The notes: generated by a model from the sequence alone, not told the origin. A stretch of 64,000 nucleotides of DNA from Trichomonas vaginalis G3 (GCF_026262505.1 NC_067203.1:15264392-15328391), one strand, 5' to 3'. Numbered from the stretch's first letter, positions 53,600 through 63,795 are shown. Translations and numbers: made by a program.

Positions 53600-54883
53600 T
53601 CAGTCCGTGCGAAACCATGCATAAACTGTCATATAGGGCGGCATGTATTCTTTACTTTGTCCCGTCGTTTGTGTATATCCTGAAACATTATGTGTATGAT
53701 TACCTGAACCCTGTGTATCGTTCCAGTAACAATTAATAGCAAATTTAACGTCATCTTTAACATCATATCCTTTACCTTTTGTCATTCCGGACCAATCCCA
53801 ATATCTATGCTTATGCCAACCTGCTTCGGTTGTGTTTAAATTAACGTAATGACTGTGAGCAGGTAAATTTTCGCCCGTAATTGTTTTACTTCCACCAGTT
53901 TGTTTTGATGAGTTAGCACAATATAAGAAACGATCGGTTATTTGTTGCCATGTACCAAAACCTAAAACACTTGCCGGATTTGTTGAATTCATTGATGTAT
54001 ATATTGAACCAATGGGGTAAATCATCTCAAGAATTGTATTTAATTTAGTATTAACCCATTCCTTATCAGCTTTATTGTCTAAACATGCTAAAACCCATTT
54101 TGTATCAGCTTTAACGTTAAAAGTCGCCGATGTCCAATCCATATCTGCTTTCTTATTTAACTCACTATCCACGTATTCCTTATCAGCTTTATTGTCTAAA
54201 CATGCTAAAACCCATTTTGTATCAGCTTTAACGTTAAAAGTCGCCGATGTCCAATCCATATCAGCTTTCTTTGCTAACTCAGTATTAATGAATGAAATAA
54301 CTTTTTCCTTATCTGCTTTCTTCATTAACTCATCGTTAACATAAGTTTTATCTGCTTTAAGGTCTAAACATCCTGAAACCCACCCTGTATCAGCTTTAGA
54401 TTTTAAAATTTTTGATGTCCATTCATGATACCATTCAACCCTTTCTTTCATTTCGTTATCTTTTTCATCCACATATTCCTTATCCGCCTTCTTCACTAAC
54501 ACACTATCCACATATTCCATATCCGCCTTCTTCATTATGTCATTTAGGAAACCTTTTATGAATTCCTCATTTAAATTAAATCTTCCAATCTTCAAAACTT
54601 TAGGAAATGCATTTAATGCGTAATATCTTTGTTCTTCTGGTGGAATTGATGTTATATCATCCGTTATTCCTTTAATTTTTGAATTCATAAATAAAATTTC
54701 TTTTATATTTGATATCACCGCTCCACCTTTGCAAACGAATTCGAAATGGTCATTTTTCAATACTATCTCCAAATCTCCATATTTCAACCTTTGTGTTTGT
54801 TCTGCCGTCTTTGAATTATATGCATATGTGGCGTATGTAATGGTTTGTGCCTTAAGTTGTTGTGGTTGCTGTTGTTTAATCAT
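53600..54883 (-). CDS. Tail-fibre-like attachment protein, short form (427 aa)
   Basis: Shares the N-terminal ~230 residues with the 706-aa protein of Polinton A, but has no propeller. Instead extra stalk repeats follow, including a direct duplication (ADMDWTSATFNVKADTKWVL... occurs twice). The tail-collar-like tip (YPIGSIYTS, FGTWQQI, YMPPYMTVYAWFR) has three H-x-H pairs (HSH, HKH, HTH), but the sequence between them is unlike that in A. Intact. Probably the adhesion tip of the particle. Confidence 0.8.
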   Translation of the reverse strand: MIKQQQPQQLKAQTITYATYAYNSKTAEQTQRLKYGDLEIVLKNDHFEFVCKGGAVISNIKEILFMNSKIKGITDDITSIPPEEQRYYALNAFPKVLKIGRFNLNEEFIKGFLNDIMKKADMEYVDSVLVKKADKEYVDEKDNEMKERVEWYHEWTSKILKSKADTGWVSGCLDLKADKTYVNDELMKKADKEKVISFINTELAKKADMDWTSATFNVKADTKWVLACLDNKADKEYVDSELNKKADMDWTSATFNVKADTKWVLACLDNKADKEWVNTKLNTILEMIYPIGSIYTSMNSTNPASVLGFGTWQQITDRFLYCANSSKQTGGSKTITGENLPAHSHYVNLNTTEAGWHKHRYWDWSGMTKGKGYDVKDDVKFAINCYWNDTQGSGNHTHNVSGYTQTTGQSKEYMPPYMTVYAWFRTD

Positions 54884-54907
54884 TTATTACGATTTAAAAA
54901 TAAATAT

Positions 54908-55618
54908 TTAATCCGTTATCTCATCAGCTATTTTCTCTATTTGAAAAGTCCATAATATTTCATTCATAAATTCTAAATCACAATCAAATAGGTCAGTTAT
55001 TCTAAATTTAATATTTGATAAATCTTTTGAATGAAGAATAAATGAATTCCCGGATAATTGAAACGGATATGATAAAGAAAATGTGTTTAAGTTGATGGAT
55101 AAAATGTTTTGTATTGATGGGTAAGAGTTAGGGTCTAATGTTTGATGTGAAAATCTCATTGGGGTATTAACTTTATCACATTTGATTAAAATGAAATTGG
55201 AACCAGTGTCAGAATACAAAACATCCCCAACATCTTTTTCAAAATTTAATATCCCCAACAATGAACGAAGACGAGGAGTACAAAATTTAATTTTCAGCGG
55301 AAATTTAATAAGATTATTTATTTCATCAAGTTCAAAAAGTTTATCAGGTTTTGATTTAAAATTTTCTTCATACCATACGATAAATGATTCATTTAAATAA
55401 CTTAAAATCATGTTAATATCCCATTTCACTATCACATTATTTATATACATATCATATGTTTTTTCATGGTCATCTTTAATAAATGATATATAATCCGAAG
55501 GGTCTAAAAGAATGGGATTAAATTTACCACTCACAGAAACGAGAGAAACATTATAAATTCCACTAACTGTTAAATTTAATTCACAGTTATTATTCGAAAT
55601 AATATTGATAATTGACAT
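54908..55618 (-). CDS. Putative minor virion protein (236 aa)
   Basis: Copy of 15762-16472, intact, same length, only a handful of residue changes (for example LRSLLGI and YPFQLSGNSF are kept). Divergent from 55638 across a 19-bp spacer. Confidence 0.5.
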   Translation of the reverse strand: MSIINIISNNNCELNLTVSGIYNVSLVSVSGKFNPILLDPSDYISFIKDDHEKTYDMYINNVIVKWDINMILSYLNESFIVWYEENFKSKPDKLFELDEINNLIKFPLKIKFCTPRLRSLLGILNFEKDVGDVLYSDTGSNFILIKCDKVNTPMRFSHQTLDPNSYPSIQNILSINLNTFSLSYPFQLSGNSFILHSKDLSNIKFRITDLFDCDLEFMNEILWTFQIEKIADEITD

Positions 55619-55637
55619 TTTTATTACGATTAAAAAT

Positions 55638-56117
55638 ATGGTAAAGCGTTATTTTCCAGTGATAAATAAAACTAGAATAAGATTACCTCAAGAATTCATA
55701 AATTCAACGAATAAGAAATTCATTCATGTTATAAATTTTAGTGTTTTCAGAAAATATGAGTCGATGTCATATTCATCAACAGGTTATATTTCACTTCATT
55801 CAAATTTGGTTCAATCAAACCCATATAATGACCATTTCATAAGATTTTCAGATGGTATTAAAAATGTAATTGATAGATTAAAATATGAACAGATTGACAA
55901 TATCGAATTTTTGGAATTTTGGTTTAAATATCCCGATGGAAAAAAGATTGAAGTTAAAGATAAAGCTGATACTATAACAAAAACAATTACAATGACCGAT
56001 CCAGATAGTGGGGAACAAAAAGAAATAAAACAAACGATAGAAACTGGTGAAAGGTCAATTATTATTGATTATGATTCAAAGGATTATTATTCGATAATGT
56101 TAATGCTTGAATATTAA
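55638..56117 (+). CDS. Unknown virion-block protein (159 aa)
   Basis: Copy of 16494-16973, intact and almost identical. The frame is open upstream to 55605, but ATG 55638 aligns with the start in A. The 3' end overlaps the opposite gene by 4 bp as in A. Confidence 0.5.
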   Translation: MVKRYFPVINKTRIRLPQEFINSTNKKFIHVINFSVFRKYESMSYSSTGYISLHSNLVQSNPYNDHFIRFSDGIKNVIDRLKYEQIDNIEFLEFWFKYPDGKKIEVKDKADTITKTITMTDPDSGEQKEIKQTIETGERSIIIDYDSKDYYSIMLMLEY

Positions 56118-56800
56118 ATAGCCTTAACAAAGAATTTTTCAAGTGATATTTTATATTCATCAACTATTTTATTATAAATATCATTATATGTTAAATGAAG
56201 TTCAGTTGTTGTTCCGTTCTTTGATATCTTAATTGTGCTAATATCCTTTATAGGATTTATTTTTGCAACTGTTCCGCAGCATGAAACCTCATCATCTATG
56301 AAATATTGAATCTTCACGTCTGAATCTTGAACATCACAAAGAATGGCAATAATGTGAATTAATGATTCATAAGGTAAAATAATTAAACCGGATTGGTCAA
56401 TTAAATTTATTATTGAATCATAATTATCAGTTATGATATCACGATATATTTTCATTAATTCTGAATTAATGTCTATTTTATATGGCGCATTGCGACTGGA
56501 ATCGTAGATTCCTGGATTATCAAGTGGTGGGGGGTATGTTGGATAAGTGGGAATTTCAACAGGTTCTTTACCGGGTTCGGATAAAATGATTGGGTCTCCA
56601 TCTTCTTTATTTTGCTCCTCTTCTTTCTTTGGTAAGTCACGAGTTAATAAATTTGGTTGAGTTGCTGACCTTGTTAATTCAGGACTAACATTAACTTTAA
56701 CATTTTGAATAATTCGTGATTTATCATCATTTACATTATAACCAACCGTAATCTCTGCTTTTGCGTTTGTGTTCTTTTGACTTGTGAAACGTCTTCTCAT
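56114..56800 (-). CDS. Unknown virion-block protein (228 aa)
   Basis: Copy of 16970-17671, intact. The proline/glutamate linker is five residues shorter in total; both ends are nearly identical, including the Cys pair SCCGT. Confidence 0.5.
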   Translation of the reverse strand: MRRRFTSQKNTNAKAEITVGYNVNDDKSRIIQNVKVNVSPELTRSATQPNLLTRDLPKKEEEQNKEDGDPIILSEPGKEPVEIPTYPTYPPPLDNPGIYDSSRNAPYKIDINSELMKIYRDIITDNYDSIINLIDQSGLIILPYESLIHIIAILCDVQDSDVKIQYFIDDEVSCCGTVAKINPIKDISTIKISKNGTTTELHLTYNDIYNKIVDEYKISLEKFFVKAI

Positions 56801-56883
56801 TTATAATTGAATAAAAAAAGAAAAATATATTTAAAGTTTTATTTAGTTGTTACGGTAATATCCCAAGGTTCATCCTTGATTGC

Positions 56884-57783
56884 TTATACTTTCTTTGTAA
56901 CTGCACCAATTATGTTATTGATATTGATTTGAGTTTCTTCCAGTCTTATTTTATCATTTACAATATCTTTAATCATTTCATTACATGCATTCTTAAAATC
57001 ATCCGATTTTTCTAATTTTCGTCTATCACTTTCTTTAATTAAATCAAAGTTATATCCTTGTTGAGAATAAAGTGGTTTCTTTATCAATTCCTTGAACGCT
57101 TCTGAAAGTGAAGATGAAGAAATTCTTGCCACTTGAATTGGTTTAAATTTTGCTTTCATTGCTTCTTTCTGTTCATTGAACACTGGATCGAATAAAGCAA
57201 CTTTAAAGAATTTCTTAGCTGGAATTTCAGGTCTCAAATTTGCATATTGACCATCAAACTGATTAACATATTGAGGTAATCCGTTTGGTCCTTCTTCAAT
57301 AGCATTTAATTCTTCATTGAAATAAGAATATGGATTATGACGGAATGAATTAATTGGACCATGTTCACCTTCTCCAATGTATTGTTTAACAGCTTTTCCA
57401 TTTTCATCAAATTGCATAGGATAACGTTCATTATATGCTTTACGTTTAGGATAATCCGTCATTGTTAATTTATACCCATTTATGACTTTAATATTTCCTT
57501 GACCATCAGTAACAAAGACTTCATTTATACCATCAGGCTTTCCATTTGGACCTGTAATGTCTGCTTCGTGTGCTTCCCAATTTGGTCCATGACGTTTGGC
57601 ATATGCTTGAGCTTCTGGTAATGTTAAAACGTTTCTCATTTGTTTAACATCTTTTTGAAGACCAGCAACAATATGGACTAATTCTTTCATTCCGTCTGGA
57701 ACTTTCATAGTTCTATTATATGCACCCTTTTTGTTTGTTCCTTGTTTTAATGGAACCTGTAGAAGATTTGCAATTTCTGTCAT
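56884..57783 (-). CDS. Unknown virion-block protein (299 aa), divergent C-terminus
   Basis: Copy of 17704-18603, intact. The first ~200 residues are almost unchanged; the last ~80 differ markedly (e.g. VTKKV end against SKVPAK), with the length conserved. The divergence is local, which suggests exchange with another lineage or fast evolution of that part. Confidence 0.5.
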   Translation of the reverse strand: MTEIANLLQVPLKQGTNKKGAYNRTMKVPDGMKELVHIVAGLQKDVKQMRNVLTLPEAQAYAKRHGPNWEAHEADITGPNGKPDGINEVFVTDGQGNIKVINGYKLTMTDYPKRKAYNERYPMQFDENGKAVKQYIGEGEHGPINSFRHNPYSYFNEELNAIEEGPNGLPQYVNQFDGQYANLRPEIPAKKFFKVALFDPVFNEQKEAMKAKFKPIQVARISSSSLSEAFKELIKKPLYSQQGYNFDLIKESDRRKLEKSDDFKNACNEMIKDIVNDKIRLEETQININNIIGAVTKKV

Positions 57784-57824
57784 GTTTAATTATAAATAAA
57801 AAATAAAAATTAATTATAAAAAAG

Positions 57825-58640
57825 TTATTCGAATTTAATGGAACCTTTATTTAAATCAACTATTATTTTCCCATGTTCTCCTAATTGTTGATATTGTGTG
57901 TAAAGTTCATTAATGCTCATTGGTAAATTCACTTGATAAAGCATAACGTTCAACTGTTGACGACTAAACCCACTGAAAATGAAAAGGGTGGACAGGTTTG
58001 ATTTAATGTTTGTGCTTAATGCTTTAAAGTATTGAACAGCCATAAAGAATGAACACTGAATATGTCGACATTGAGTTAATAATTGATTAAAATATGATTT
58101 CTCATTAGTTATTAGTTTTGATTTCACGGCATCATCTAGAAAAATTAGTGAATGCAAAAATTCTTTATCAAAATTTGAAATAGAAAGTGTTTCAAATAAT
58201 TCATCCCTTTGTTTATCAATAATTTTATCATCTAATCCTTGCTTCTTGATTGTATTATATAATTCTTTATACATTAAAAAGTTTTTCAAATAATCTTCCG
58301 CTTCTTCTTGTGATAAATAAATAATTGGAATTTTGATTAAATGCTTTAAAGATTCAAATGTATCATCTGAAGGTGAACCTGAACGGTTGATATAAATTAA
58401 CACATGTGAATAGGGTGAAGTGTTAGCAATAATGATAATTTGTTTTAATATCGTTAATGTTTTACCTTTATTTTGTTTACCAATTGCTGCAGTGATTGAA
58501 TTTAAATAACATTCAGAATATGGAATTTTCATTAATTTTTCCTTAGATAGAGCATTTCTATTATCACTCAATGCTTCATTAATCATATCATCTATGTATG
58601 TATTATATACTCCTGTTAATTCTTCAGAATTGAAATCCAT
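57825..58640 (-). CDS. A32/FtsK-HerA-type genome-packaging ATPase (271 aa)
   Basis: Intact. Walker A GKQNKGKT (54-61), Walker B LIFLDD (165-170), and a polar Gln at 203 in FFMAVQ as in the FtsK-HerA clade. Length fits Polinton and virophage packaging ATPases, which pump DNA into preformed capsids. Located next to the capsid gene with 24 bp between, same strand. Confidence 0.88.
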   Translation of the reverse strand: MDFNSEELTGVYNTYIDDMINEALSDNRNALSKEKLMKIPYSECYLNSITAAIGKQNKGKTLTILKQIIIIANTSPYSHVLIYINRSGSPSDDTFESLKHLIKIPIIYLSQEEAEDYLKNFLMYKELYNTIKKQGLDDKIIDKQRDELFETLSISNFDKEFLHSLIFLDDAVKSKLITNEKSYFNQLLTQCRHIQCSFFMAVQYFKALSTNIKSNLSTLFIFSGFSRQQLNVMLYQVNLPMSINELYTQYQQLGEHGKIIVDLNKGSIKFE

Positions 58641-58664
58641 TTAATCAAAAATAAATTTATAATT

Positions 58665-60305
58665 TTAAACATTTCTATTCATCAATATTTCATCATATGA
58701 ACTTCTATACTGTGGTGGTGTACCTGTTGGATGATATTTCAAACCTTCATCCGGTGTCCATGTCCAATATGTAGTCCTAGTAAACCAAACCTGAGGAGGA
58801 TTTGTCACCTTTGAACAGTAAGTGTCATTTTCACCCTGAATGATTGGATAAGCTTTCACTTGTACTGTAACTTGTGAGTTGAAAGTTTCTAATCCATCAA
58901 AGAATATACCCGCTCCATCACGTTGAACTGGAATAGTACATAAGAATGAAGTTTGGTCTTTCCATGTTCTAGCTAATGGCGTGCCATTATCATCATTCAG
59001 TGGTCTAGTTAATGAGTCCTCGTATTCTTCCGTGCATTCATTCACTCCATCTAAATCAGAAGCTTGAAGCATACGTGTAAAGAATATGTCGCCCACTGTG
59101 GTCATCGCTTGATCGGGGAAGTTTCTGGAATCTATAGTGACCTGAAGACCTCGAAGCATTGGATTTTCTAAAACTGTTCTTTGCATTGCATTCTTCGGAA
59201 ATGCTAACACAATATCTGTAACATTATGAAGAGCATATGAGAAATCAGAGCTGATACCTTCAGGAGTGATGCAACCTCCATTTAGTGAGCGAACGTCAAT
59301 ATGTTGAGCTGGAATCATGAATGGATCTTCCTTACTGAATAAACGTGGTATTGCTTTAACTGATTCTTCAATTAAACCATATCCTGGTGTAATACATTTA
59401 TCCTCTAAAACTTCCATCTTTGTGCATGAAATAATAACGTCATCAACTGTTGCGTCAGCAGATGTAGCGGCTAAGCTTGTAATTAATTTGGCAGGAAGTC
59501 CGATTTGTTGGAATTTGCGATCGTATTTATAAACATGATTCATAATCTTTTCATAATTTTCATCAGTTATCTTTTCATAAACGTAATTTTGTAAATCAGC
59601 AACTCTTAACGGGTCAACCTGGCAAAATACCAAAGTATCCCTGAAAACATAATATTTAAGAATGATATCACCAAATGATTTAGGATAATCATCGAACGCC
59701 TGAAATGCTAACAAATCGTTTACTGGAATAATCATATCAAAAGTGATATCAACTTCTTCATTTGCTCTCTTGAAAACTTCTGAAGGGTCAATATATTTAC
59801 CACATACTGAGTTATCATATTTTTGGACATTGTTATATAATGAATGAACAAACTTTTTAACTTTCCTTTCCGATTTTGGTTTATATGTTGCAAATGCGAA
59901 AGATTCACGGGCACAATCCATCTGAAGATAGCCGGCATCACCTCTTTCGGTTTCTACTTCTAATTGCTTAAAGTTTTGATTTGATGATTTATAACCAACG
60001 AATAAACGCATGCATTTAAAAGCGGCATCACATGTGAAAGCTTTATTTGAAACTAAAGTTGCTTTAACTTTGCGTTTAATATATGTGTCACCTAATTGGT
60101 TCACATCATGAGCCGGATTTGTAATTCTTAAATGAGTTTGTTTATCATCAAAATATGGAGCATCAGAGTCATAGCATGAACTTTCAAGTTCTCTATAATA
60201 TCTTCTACCGTCATTCTTTGCGAATATTTCATTTATCTTTTCGAATGAATGAAATACATTTCCATTAATTGGTTTAGTGTTTGGCACCAAATAGTTAGTT
60301 GTCAT
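58665..60305 (-). CDS. Major capsid protein, double-jelly-roll type (546 aa)
   Basis: Copy of 19493-21130, intact, about 99 % identical at protein level by eye while many third codon positions differ, so under purifying selection. Same reasoning for the capsid call: length, place beside the ATPase and jelly-roll-like strand pattern. Confidence 0.75.
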   Translation of the reverse strand: MTTNYLVPNTKPINGNVFHSFEKINEIFAKNDGRRYYRELESSCYDSDAPYFDDKQTHLRITNPAHDVNQLGDTYIKRKVKATLVSNKAFTCDAAFKCMRLFVGYKSSNQNFKQLEVETERGDAGYLQMDCARESFAFATYKPKSERKVKKFVHSLYNNVQKYDNSVCGKYIDPSEVFKRANEEVDITFDMIIPVNDLLAFQAFDDYPKSFGDIILKYYVFRDTLVFCQVDPLRVADLQNYVYEKITDENYEKIMNHVYKYDRKFQQIGLPAKLITSLAATSADATVDDVIISCTKMEVLEDKCITPGYGLIEESVKAIPRLFSKEDPFMIPAQHIDVRSLNGGCITPEGISSDFSYALHNVTDIVLAFPKNAMQRTVLENPMLRGLQVTIDSRNFPDQAMTTVGDIFFTRMLQASDLDGVNECTEEYEDSLTRPLNDDNGTPLARTWKDQTSFLCTIPVQRDGAGIFFDGLETFNSQVTVQVKAYPIIQGENDTYCSKVTNPPQVWFTRTTYWTWTPDEGLKYHPTGTPPQYRSSYDEILMNRNV

Positions 60306-60374
60306 TTATGATGAAATAAAAAAATCAAAATTAAAAGATGAAAATGAATTTTTAATTTTAATGAAAAATCAACT

Positions 60375-60587
60375 ATGGCGGCAGGATTCTTTAAAAAGTT
60401 ATGGGATAAAGTAAAAAGAGGAGCGCATAAAGTTTGGGAAACAATGAAGAAGGGAGCAAATTGGATATTTAAGAATAAAGAAGCAATTAGTGACGTTGCA
60501 GAACAAATAGCACCTAATGTTCCGGTAAGAGAAGTTTTAAATAAGGGAGCAAAAGTTTATCAAAGACTACAACCGATATTGAGATAA
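60375..60587 (+). CDS. Small amphipathic protein 1 (70 aa)
   Basis: Copy of 21200-21415. Begins MAAGFFKKLWD; the N-terminal 45 residues are unchanged and the rest slightly diverged (EQIAPNVPVREVL). Confidence 0.6.
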   Translation: MAAGFFKKLWDKVKRGAHKVWETMKKGANWIFKNKEAISDVAEQIAPNVPVREVLNKGAKVYQRLQPILR

Positions 60588-60607
60588 AAATAATATTTAT
60601 TTTTCCA

Positions 60608-60844
60608 CTACTTTCCTCCTATTTTATTAAGTATTCCTTCAGCTATTCCACCAATTGCGTTACCTGCTTGTGCTCCCATCGCCGGATTACCTGCTTTAGT
60701 ACCTAATACTCCACCAATTATAGTTCCTGCCGTTTTCGCTACTGGTGCCAAAAAGTTTGCAATGGGTTTTATTATTTTCTGATGAACCCAACTTGCTGCT
60801 TTCTTAATTCCTTCCCATAACTTTTTAAAGAATCCCGCAGCCAT
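60608..60844 (-). CDS. Small amphipathic protein 2 (78 aa)
   Basis: Copy of 21440-21676. Begins MAAGFFKKLWE; the Gly/Ala-rich tail is identical, with the basic middle helix changed in a few places (SWVHQKIIKPIANFL). Confidence 0.6.
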   Translation of the reverse strand: MAAGFFKKLWEGIKKAASWVHQKIIKPIANFLAPVAKTAGTIIGGVLGTKAGNPAMGAQAGNAIGGIAEGILNKIGGK

Positions 60845-60910
60845 TTCTGATTTAATATTAATTAAAAAATATATTTCATCACTTATATTCTAATTTTTAT
60901 TTAATGATAA

Positions 60911-61279
60911 ATGAAGCCTATTTTAAAAATAAATAAAACAGAGGAGGAAGAAATTAATGAAAGTGAAGATGTTCAAAATAAAATAAACATTGTTAAACCC
61001 ATTACTGAAACAAAAATTTTTTCATCTGTTGAAGAATTTAATGACTATTACGCGAAGAATAAAAAATTATTTGAAGAATTGACAACATGTAAATTGAATA
61101 AAATGTTTAAAGTTGATGGATTCAAAATTTCAAAAATAAAAGGTGTTGTTAGTTTAAAATCTATTCCTCAATCAAGAATCACCTCATTAATGAAAATTGA
61201 TGATTTAACAAAAAGAATAGAAATTATTGAAGAAAGAATGAATCAAATAATTGATTTCATAAATTCAAATAATCATTAA
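60911..61279 (+). CDS. Unknown small protein, possibly DNA-binding (122 aa)
   Basis: Copy of 21743-22123 with the central CKLNKMFKVDGFKISKIKGVVSL block unchanged and a shorter C-terminus (FINSNNH). Confidence 0.5.
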   Translation: MKPILKINKTEEEEINESEDVQNKINIVKPITETKIFSSVEEFNDYYAKNKKLFEELTTCKLNKMFKVDGFKISKIKGVVSLKSIPQSRITSLMKIDDLTKRIEIIEERMNQIIDFINSNNH

Positions 61280-61282
61280 TTT

Positions 61283-61315
61283 CTTAAAGTTCAATGTTGA
61301 ACTCATCAAATTCTT
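61283..61315 (-). pseudogene. Remnant of right-end 159-aa gene
   Basis: The reverse strand reads EFDEFNIEL-stop, matching the end (IFDEYNLEL) of the 22120-22599 protein. The rest of the gene and its leader are deleted up to the terminal repeat. Confidence 0.6.
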
Positions 61316-61492
61316 TTTAAAGTTTATTTTTTTAAAAAAATTTTATTTTTTATTTCGTTATGTATGGGCTGAGTGTAAATGTCTTACAATTTTGAAAATT
61401 TTTTAAATCTTAATTTATTCAAAAACGTGAGAATAAAAACCGTAAGAATCATACATTTTTTACTTCATATGTTAAAAAAAATGATACAAAAT
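61314..61492. repeat. Polinton B right terminal inverted repeat, truncated by insertion
   Basis: 179 bp match the reverse complement of the inner part of 41680-41923. Homology stops after ATGATACAAAAT, where the next element starts with AGTACAGT. Confidence 0.88.
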
Positions 61493-61636
61493 AGTACAGT
61501 ATACATTGTGCGTCGCCTGTAGCCTACAGCTACAGTCACCGACACAATGAAAAAAGTGACAGAAAACTGACACCATACGGGCGCGCATATGTACGCATAT
61601 ATGTGTAAAAATAAACGTTCGTATGTAAACTAACCT
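61493..61636. repeat. Terminal region of Polinton C with nested palindromes
   Basis: CTGTAG-C-CTACAG (61517-61529) lies inside the outer arms CATTGTG..TCG (61504-61515) and CGACACAATG (61540-61549), able to form a cruciform. Presumably part of its terminal inverted repeat; the partner end is outside the window. Confidence 0.5.
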
Positions 61637-63325
61637 TTATTCACTAGCAGGGGCTGATAAATCATAATCGTCGAGAAGTACGATAGGTGGTCCCACCTGT
61701 TTAATCTGTATGGAGAGGCAAACGTGACGTAAGAAGCATAACACTGGTTTCTCAGTATATTTATTAGACTCTGCTGTTGGCTTAACTGTAAGCTTATATG
61801 TAATAGGTGAATTAGATAACTGACCCTGTTGGAATGTATAATCAGTTTCGCAAGGGAATCCACATAGGTAATGACCTAAGTCATTTGACTCGATTCCAAA
61901 TTGAGGGACTGATGTGGTTGTGATAGACCTCATGACATCATAGTTGAAGCCAACAGTATCGTTATTATTGTTAGTGGCATTTGCCTGCATCTCATAGAAG
62001 ATTGGATCATTAGATGCTTGAGCCTCAGCGGGTATGTTACCATATGCTCCACAGTTCAATTGAATTTGTTCAAACAATGGATTTTCATAGGTAGTGTTAT
62101 AATTAGGTGTTTTCTTAAATAGTGTATAAATGGTGTTCACATATAATGGAGTAAATGCTGCCGTGAATGTACAAGGAGTTCCTTCACCTTTAGCCATTGA
62201 ACCATCCATAGTAATGCAGTCAATTCTTTTGATTGGGAAGTTTAGAGTCTTTGCCGAATATCTTGTCACCAAATCACTATAGATGTTAGGGTCCAAAGAG
62301 AATGAGTTACAGTATGTAATCATTTCAAAGAAGTTTGCATTCTTCTTAGTGAACTTAATAAACTTGGTACCAAATGATATCGTACTCTTATCGGCATTCC
62401 AAGTTACAGTATCAATAACTTTGATACCTTCATAGATAGGAGTGAAGTGATTAGTGATTGGAATATAGCTTGTAACATTGGCTTGCATGTTCGGTAATGG
62501 TAGAATATCCTGATAACTTAATGGTGTCCAAACCATACCAGCAATACTGAACTTAACCTTAAGTTGTAAGTTACCAGCAAACGCTGGAAGGAATCTAATG
62601 TTATTAAGTATTAGGAATCTTCTTAGGTCAATCTTGATTGGTATGTGGAACTTTAATGTAGTTGCACCACTAATTGGTTTATTGAACTCAATAATCTGTC
62701 CAGAACGAACTGTATCACATCTATTGAAAACATCTTTATGTCTAGCCTTACTAAATACATCAACTTTCTTAATAGCTTCTGTTGTAGATGCAGTAGAAGT
62801 AATGTAACCTTCTTCTCTAGCATTATCTTGTGTATAAACACTTTTACCATTAGCGATTAATTGATATGATTCAACAGCATAGAATGAATCAATGTATCCC
62901 AACCAAATTGCTGGAAGATGTGCACATGATTTGCCACCAGCATATTTAGTATCAATTGCTTTAATTGCTGTAACATTTGATCCTGTAGGAGCTGTCTCAA
63001 CAGCTCTTTCTTTATATACTTCACCATCATATTTAGGAACTTTTTCATCAGCTGGTTCAGTTTCTGTTGTAATTATGCACTCACCATCGACATAACCACT
63101 AATGAACGTATTATATAAGTCAATCATGTTCTCACCAGGTGGTGATATGTTAAATGTAATATAACCGTTATCAATAGTATTTGTCGGCATAGCTGGCACT
63201 TTTGTTGGGACATATCTATGGTTAGTATCTCCAATAGGAACTGCCCCATCAACTTGATCGAAATAATATCTTACTTGTCTGATGGAATCAGCAATACTGT
63301 ATGTATTGAGGTTATCGTTCAACAT
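61637..63325 (-). CDS. Major capsid protein of Polinton C (562 aa)
   Basis: Beta-rich, with IEFNKPISGATTLKFHIPIKI and later KRIDCITMDGSMAKGEGTPC. Length, strand pattern and place next to the end of a Polinton fit a double-jelly-roll capsid protein. No clear sequence likeness to the capsid gene of A/B, so a separate lineage. Assigned by pattern, without search. Intact. Confidence 0.6.
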   Translation of the reverse strand: MLNDNLNTYSIADSIRQVRYYFDQVDGAVPIGDTNHRYVPTKVPAMPTNTIDNGYITFNISPPGENMIDLYNTFISGYVDGECIITTETEPADEKVPKYDGEVYKERAVETAPTGSNVTAIKAIDTKYAGGKSCAHLPAIWLGYIDSFYAVESYQLIANGKSVYTQDNAREEGYITSTASTTEAIKKVDVFSKARHKDVFNRCDTVRSGQIIEFNKPISGATTLKFHIPIKIDLRRFLILNNIRFLPAFAGNLQLKVKFSIAGMVWTPLSYQDILPLPNMQANVTSYIPITNHFTPIYEGIKVIDTVTWNADKSTISFGTKFIKFTKKNANFFEMITYCNSFSLDPNIYSDLVTRYSAKTLNFPIKRIDCITMDGSMAKGEGTPCTFTAAFTPLYVNTIYTLFKKTPNYNTTYENPLFEQIQLNCGAYGNIPAEAQASNDPIFYEMQANATNNNNDTVGFNYDVMRSITTTSVPQFGIESNDLGHYLCGFPCETDYTFQQGQLSNSPITYKLTVKPTAESNKYTEKPVLCFLRHVCLSIQIKQVGPPIVLLDDYDLSAPASE

Positions 63326-63345
63326 CTTTCTCAGCTATAAAAAAT

Positions 63346-63795
63346 TTACAATCTTCTTATTCTTGGGATTATTCGTCTTATTTGTGGCTGAGGTTTAGGA
63401 GGTTCTGGTTCAGGCTCTGGTTCATCATCGAAGTGTATTCTTTTCTCTTCCATTGATTGAACATATTCTTGATTCTCTTTAGTTTCCTTCTCACGTTCAA
63501 TTGGGTCCATGTTTGGTTCATTAACTACACTGTTACGTTCTAATATCTTTGTCATCATCTCTAACAACATTTTATTAGTATATGCTTGTTCTTCTTCTTT
63601 CTTCTCATCAACTTTAGGAGCTTCTTGAACAACAGGAGCTGGGGCAGGAGCTGGTGAATTCAATGGTGCCTTTCTCTTTCTAACTTGAACTGAACCATTC
63701 TTCATATGACAAACATAATATAATGGATGTTGTATTCCTTTAGCTTCATTCAATATGATTGATTGCTTTTCACTTGGTGAAAGTTTTGACGTCAT
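63346..63795 (-). CDS. Unknown Pro/Glu-rich protein of Polinton C (149 aa)
   Basis: The frame is open to 63954, but ATG 63795 follows a short AT-rich leader and gives MTSKLSPSEKQ. Contents: an APAPAP linker, a K/E helix, a PEPEPEPPKPQP run and a basic end (IRRIIPRIRRL). Disordered and charged, possibly a capsid-associated or DNA-binding protein. It lies 20 bp upstream of the capsid gene in the same direction and is divergent from 63830. Confidence 0.5.
   Translation of the reverse strand: MTSKLSPSEKQSIILNEAKGIQHPLYYVCHMKNGSVQVRKRKAPLNSPAPAPAPVVQEAPKVDEKKEEEQAYTNKMLLEMMTKILERNSVVNEPNMDPIEREKETKENQEYVQSMEEKRIHFDDEPEPEPEPPKPQPQIRRIIPRIRRL

Larger units (their letters stand above)
41680..61492. 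mobile_element. Polinton/Maverick B, interrupted at its right terminus
   Basis: Sister of Polinton A with the same left terminus (AGTAGTATATATGACGGG at 41680) and gene plan. The right terminal repeat is intact up to 61492 and then stops where Polinton C begins, so the last ~65 bp should lie beyond the window. The base set before the left end is GAGAAA; the matching right duplication cannot be checked. Differences from A: opposite orientation of the primase-helicase cassette, an added KilA-N gene, a fibre gene without propeller, and loss of the right-end 159-aa gene. Confidence 0.9.
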
